From Thermoflexaceae bacterium (GTDB taxonomy: Bacteria; Chloroflexota; Dehalococcoidia; Tepidiformales; Tepidiformaceae), in the NCBI GenBank assembly GCA_015075555.1, contig JABTUD010000002.1:62001-126000 (forward strand): 64,000 nt of DNA. The letters are read 5' to 3'. Position numbers and translations under genes: made by a program. Position 1 is the stretch's first letter; each line of letters begins with the position of its first letter. Shown here in pieces: positions 62,465 to 64,000 of the stretch. The notes under the pieces were generated by a model. That model had not been told where the DNA came from. It ran no database searches and worked only from the letters and a program-made list of their open reading frames with translations.

Positions 62465-63817
62465 CTAAGCCGCCTTCTGTCCGGGCTGCTCACCATGCCG
62501 CGGCGAAACACGGCCAACCACGCGCAACAGCTCGTCGCGTGATGCGCTCACCGGGTCAACGGTGCGCCACTTGTGGGGTTCGGTAAGGACCGTGAGGGTC
62601 CCGGCGAATCGCATCCAGAAGACGCCATACCTGTAGGCCGGCATCAGGGGAATCGTCCACCAGCCTCGCCAGAGACGCTGCGACGATGGGAAGACGACAA
62701 GCAGGGCGCTCGTGGTCCAGGTAGCCGCTTCGATGAGCATGTATGCCAGGTACAGGATGGCCGTCGCGACCAGGATCGTCGTCCAGTGATAGCCCATGAA
62801 GGCGAGCGCAGGCATGAGGAACGTCCATGCCACGCGTGGAAAAGCAAGCGTATGGTCGACCATCAGGGTTCTCACGGGCGAGAAGCCGCGATGAAAGATA
62901 CCCCGGTTGGCGAGCCGCGGATGGGCGGCCATCACCTCTATCTCGCCGCGCTGCCAGCGAACCCGCTGGGAGTAGAGGGCGCGAAGGCCGGGAATGGGCT
63001 CCGTGTAGCAGACCGCGCTCGTGACCACCGAAACCTTCTTGCCGGGAAAGGCCTCCTGGATGTCGAAGGTCATGAAGGTGTCTTCGCCGACGGTGGACGT
63101 GTCGTAGAGGTGGGTTGCGAAGATGATATCGCGCCGGAATGCGCTGAAGGCCCCTGCAAGTGTGAACAGCGAACGCGACTCCGATTGGAAGCGTCGCCCG
63201 ACATTGAACGCGAAGTAGTACTCCTGGAACTCGCACTCGTGCACCAGCCGCATGAGACCATGGCTCGGCTCGTTGGTCCGTATCTCCACCGAGCCTGTTG
63301 CAGCCACAAGTTCAGGATCATGTTCGAAGGCCGCGACCATATTCGCGATCGCGTCGGGATGCAGCGTAACGTCCGAGTCCAGGTTGATGATGTATTCGCC
63401 AAGTGCGTGATGGATGCCGACGTTCAGCGCCCATGGCTTGCCCTGGTGGAAAGTCGAGAGCCAGTGGATTGAGCCGGCATAGCCGGTCTGCTGCTGCTCG
63501 CAGAAAACGGCGAAGGAACGGTCCCGGCTGCCGTTGTCAATGGCGAGTATCTCCACCAGGCCGGCCGGGTAGCTCTGCGCCTTGATCGACTCGATGCAGG
63601 CGGCGAGATCATTGGCGCTGTTGTAGACCGGCACCAACACCGTGACGCGTGGCCACTTGCCGTTCGGCGCCTTTGTGACGGGCCGGATTGGGAGACGGCG
63701 CTGCTTGCCCAGCACAACCGCGGTCAGGTACGCAAAGGCAACCGAGCCATCGATGAGGATGGGAACCAGCAGAAACACCCCCCAGAACCCAACCTGCAGA
63801 TACCATTCGCCAATCAT
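62465..63817 (-). CDS. Family 2 glycosyltransferase, exosortase-associated type
   Basis: 450 residues. N-terminal transmembrane helix (about 8-37), GT2 catalytic domain with VTVLVPVYNSANDL, the metal-binding DSD (LDSDVTLHPDAI), VGEDTFM (acid base) and QRVRWQRGE (Q/RxxRW), then three to four C-terminal helices (about 320-400). It is a processive-type membrane glycosyltransferase, similar to those accompanying the Gram-positive exosortase XrtG (TIGR03111-like). Its ATG overlaps the stop of the exosortase-like gene (ATGA). Confidence 0.8.
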   Translation of the reverse strand: MIGEWYLQVGFWGVFLLVPILIDGSVAFAYLTAVVLGKQRRLPIRPVTKAPNGKWPRVTVLVPVYNSANDLAACIESIKAQSYPAGLVEILAIDNGSRDRSFAVFCEQQQTGYAGSIHWLSTFHQGKPWALNVGIHHALGEYIINLDSDVTLHPDAIANMVAAFEHDPELVAATGSVEIRTNEPSHGLMRLVHECEFQEYYFAFNVGRRFQSESRSLFTLAGAFSAFRRDIIFATHLYDTSTVGEDTFMTFDIQEAFPGKKVSVVTSAVCYTEPIPGLRALYSQRVRWQRGEIEVMAAHPRLANRGIFHRGFSPVRTLMVDHTLAFPRVAWTFLMPALAFMGYHWTTILVATAILYLAYMLIEAATWTTSALLVVFPSSQRLWRGWWTIPLMPAYRYGVFWMRFAGTLTVLTEPHKWRTVDPVSASRDELLRVVGRVSPRHGEQPGQKAA

Positions 63818-64000
63818 CCGAAGGCTCCACCACGCAGGCGCGCGCCCACCGTCCGGATTGTGGGACGGGTGATGGCGTACCAGTAGATGCCAATCGCCAT
63901 CACGAAGAACAGCGCACGGCCGAGGAAGGTGTGCACGAAGTCGAGCGTGCCCTGCCCGAAGTGTGCGACGAAGGCAACGATGACAAGCACGCGGACGATG
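63814..64000 (-). CDS. Exosortase-like membrane protein, C-terminal part (partial)
   Basis: The open frame enters from the right edge and ends in a TGA overlapping the glycosyltransferase ATG. The visible 61 residues are RVLVIVAFVAHFGQGTLDF, VHTFLGRALFFVMAIGIYWY, then ITRPTIRTV and a basic tail. An arginine at the start of a helix, a His in a short loop, and a final helix match the conserved R...H end of exosortase/archaeosortase proteins. With its glycosyltransferase partner this suggests an XrtG-like sorting system. Only the C terminus is visible. Confidence 0.55.
   Translation of the reverse strand, partial: IVRVLVIVAFVAHFGQGTLDFVHTFLGRALFFVMAIGIYWYAITRPTIRTVGARLRGGAFG

Overview
The window reads as chromosomal DNA of a high-GC bacterium, most likely a Chloroflexota member near the Dehalococcoidia/Tepidiforma-like lineages. 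Supporting features are a glycogen cluster built on GH57 enzymes, a giant GT-C/DUF2298 membrane protein, a DUF512 radical-SAM protein directly after ispH, an ffh-rpsP-KH-rimM operon, korAB, an SCO1664-type protein, and surface proteins with Pro/Thr/Ser linkers. murE, a VanY peptidase and a lytic transglycosylase argue for a peptidoglycan wall, unlike Dehalococcoides proper. The lineage is an inference from gene content; I could run no search.

Layout. 1-5780: alpha-glucan phosphorylase (5' end outside the window), GH57 branching enzyme, second GH57 enzyme and glycogen synthase, packed as one operon. 5808-12102: MazG fusion, thioredoxin-like protein, small membrane proteins, a cyclase-family enzyme, a lipoprotein, a secreted cyclophilin and an SDR. 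12170-18835: a lamin-tail surface protein followed by tightly overlapping rluB, cmk, plsC, ispH and DUF512 genes. 18848-24036: two ferredoxins, LysR, amidohydrolase, nucleotidyltransferase, a 37-residue zinc-ribbon protein, YbjQ and GAPDH. 24157-32882: the 1502-residue GT-C/DUF2298 protein, a protein with an eCIS-cargo-like N terminus, ffh-rpsP-khpA-rimM, a small zinc protein and tRNA-Ala(CGC). 33083-43715: murE, two metallo-beta-lactamase-fold proteins, HxlR, a CSLREA surface protein, an Eis-like acetyltransferase, an LLM oxidoreductase, a cysteine desulfurase and an A-type Fe-S carrier. 43819-50975: a duplicated ABM-like protein, enoyl-CoA hydratase, VanY, two alpha/beta hydrolases, an SLT lysozyme-like protein, a frameshifted DinB-like gene and a PHP phosphoesterase. 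50976-57373: LysR, then an operon CBS-korA-korB-CBS, then a class III CoA-transferase. 57492-64000: dNTP triphosphohydrolase, SH3/CARDB envelope protein, dnaG, a probable small RNA, a family 2 glycosyltransferase and the 3' end of an exosortase-like gene.

The most interesting points are: (1) a recurring TANNNT -10 element 6-11 nt from the start codon in at least 17 genes, implying widespread leaderless transcription; (2) an AT-rich TTGACA promoter followed about 110 nt later by a strong terminator with no convincing ORF (candidate novel RNA); (3) a CBS-korAB-CBS operon; (4) rimM, whose only sensible start is CTG in a CTGA overlap; (5) an orphan eCIS-cargo-like protein; (6) an exosortase/glycosyltransferase pair at the right edge. 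I saw no CRISPR array, insertion sequence, phage gene or replication origin.
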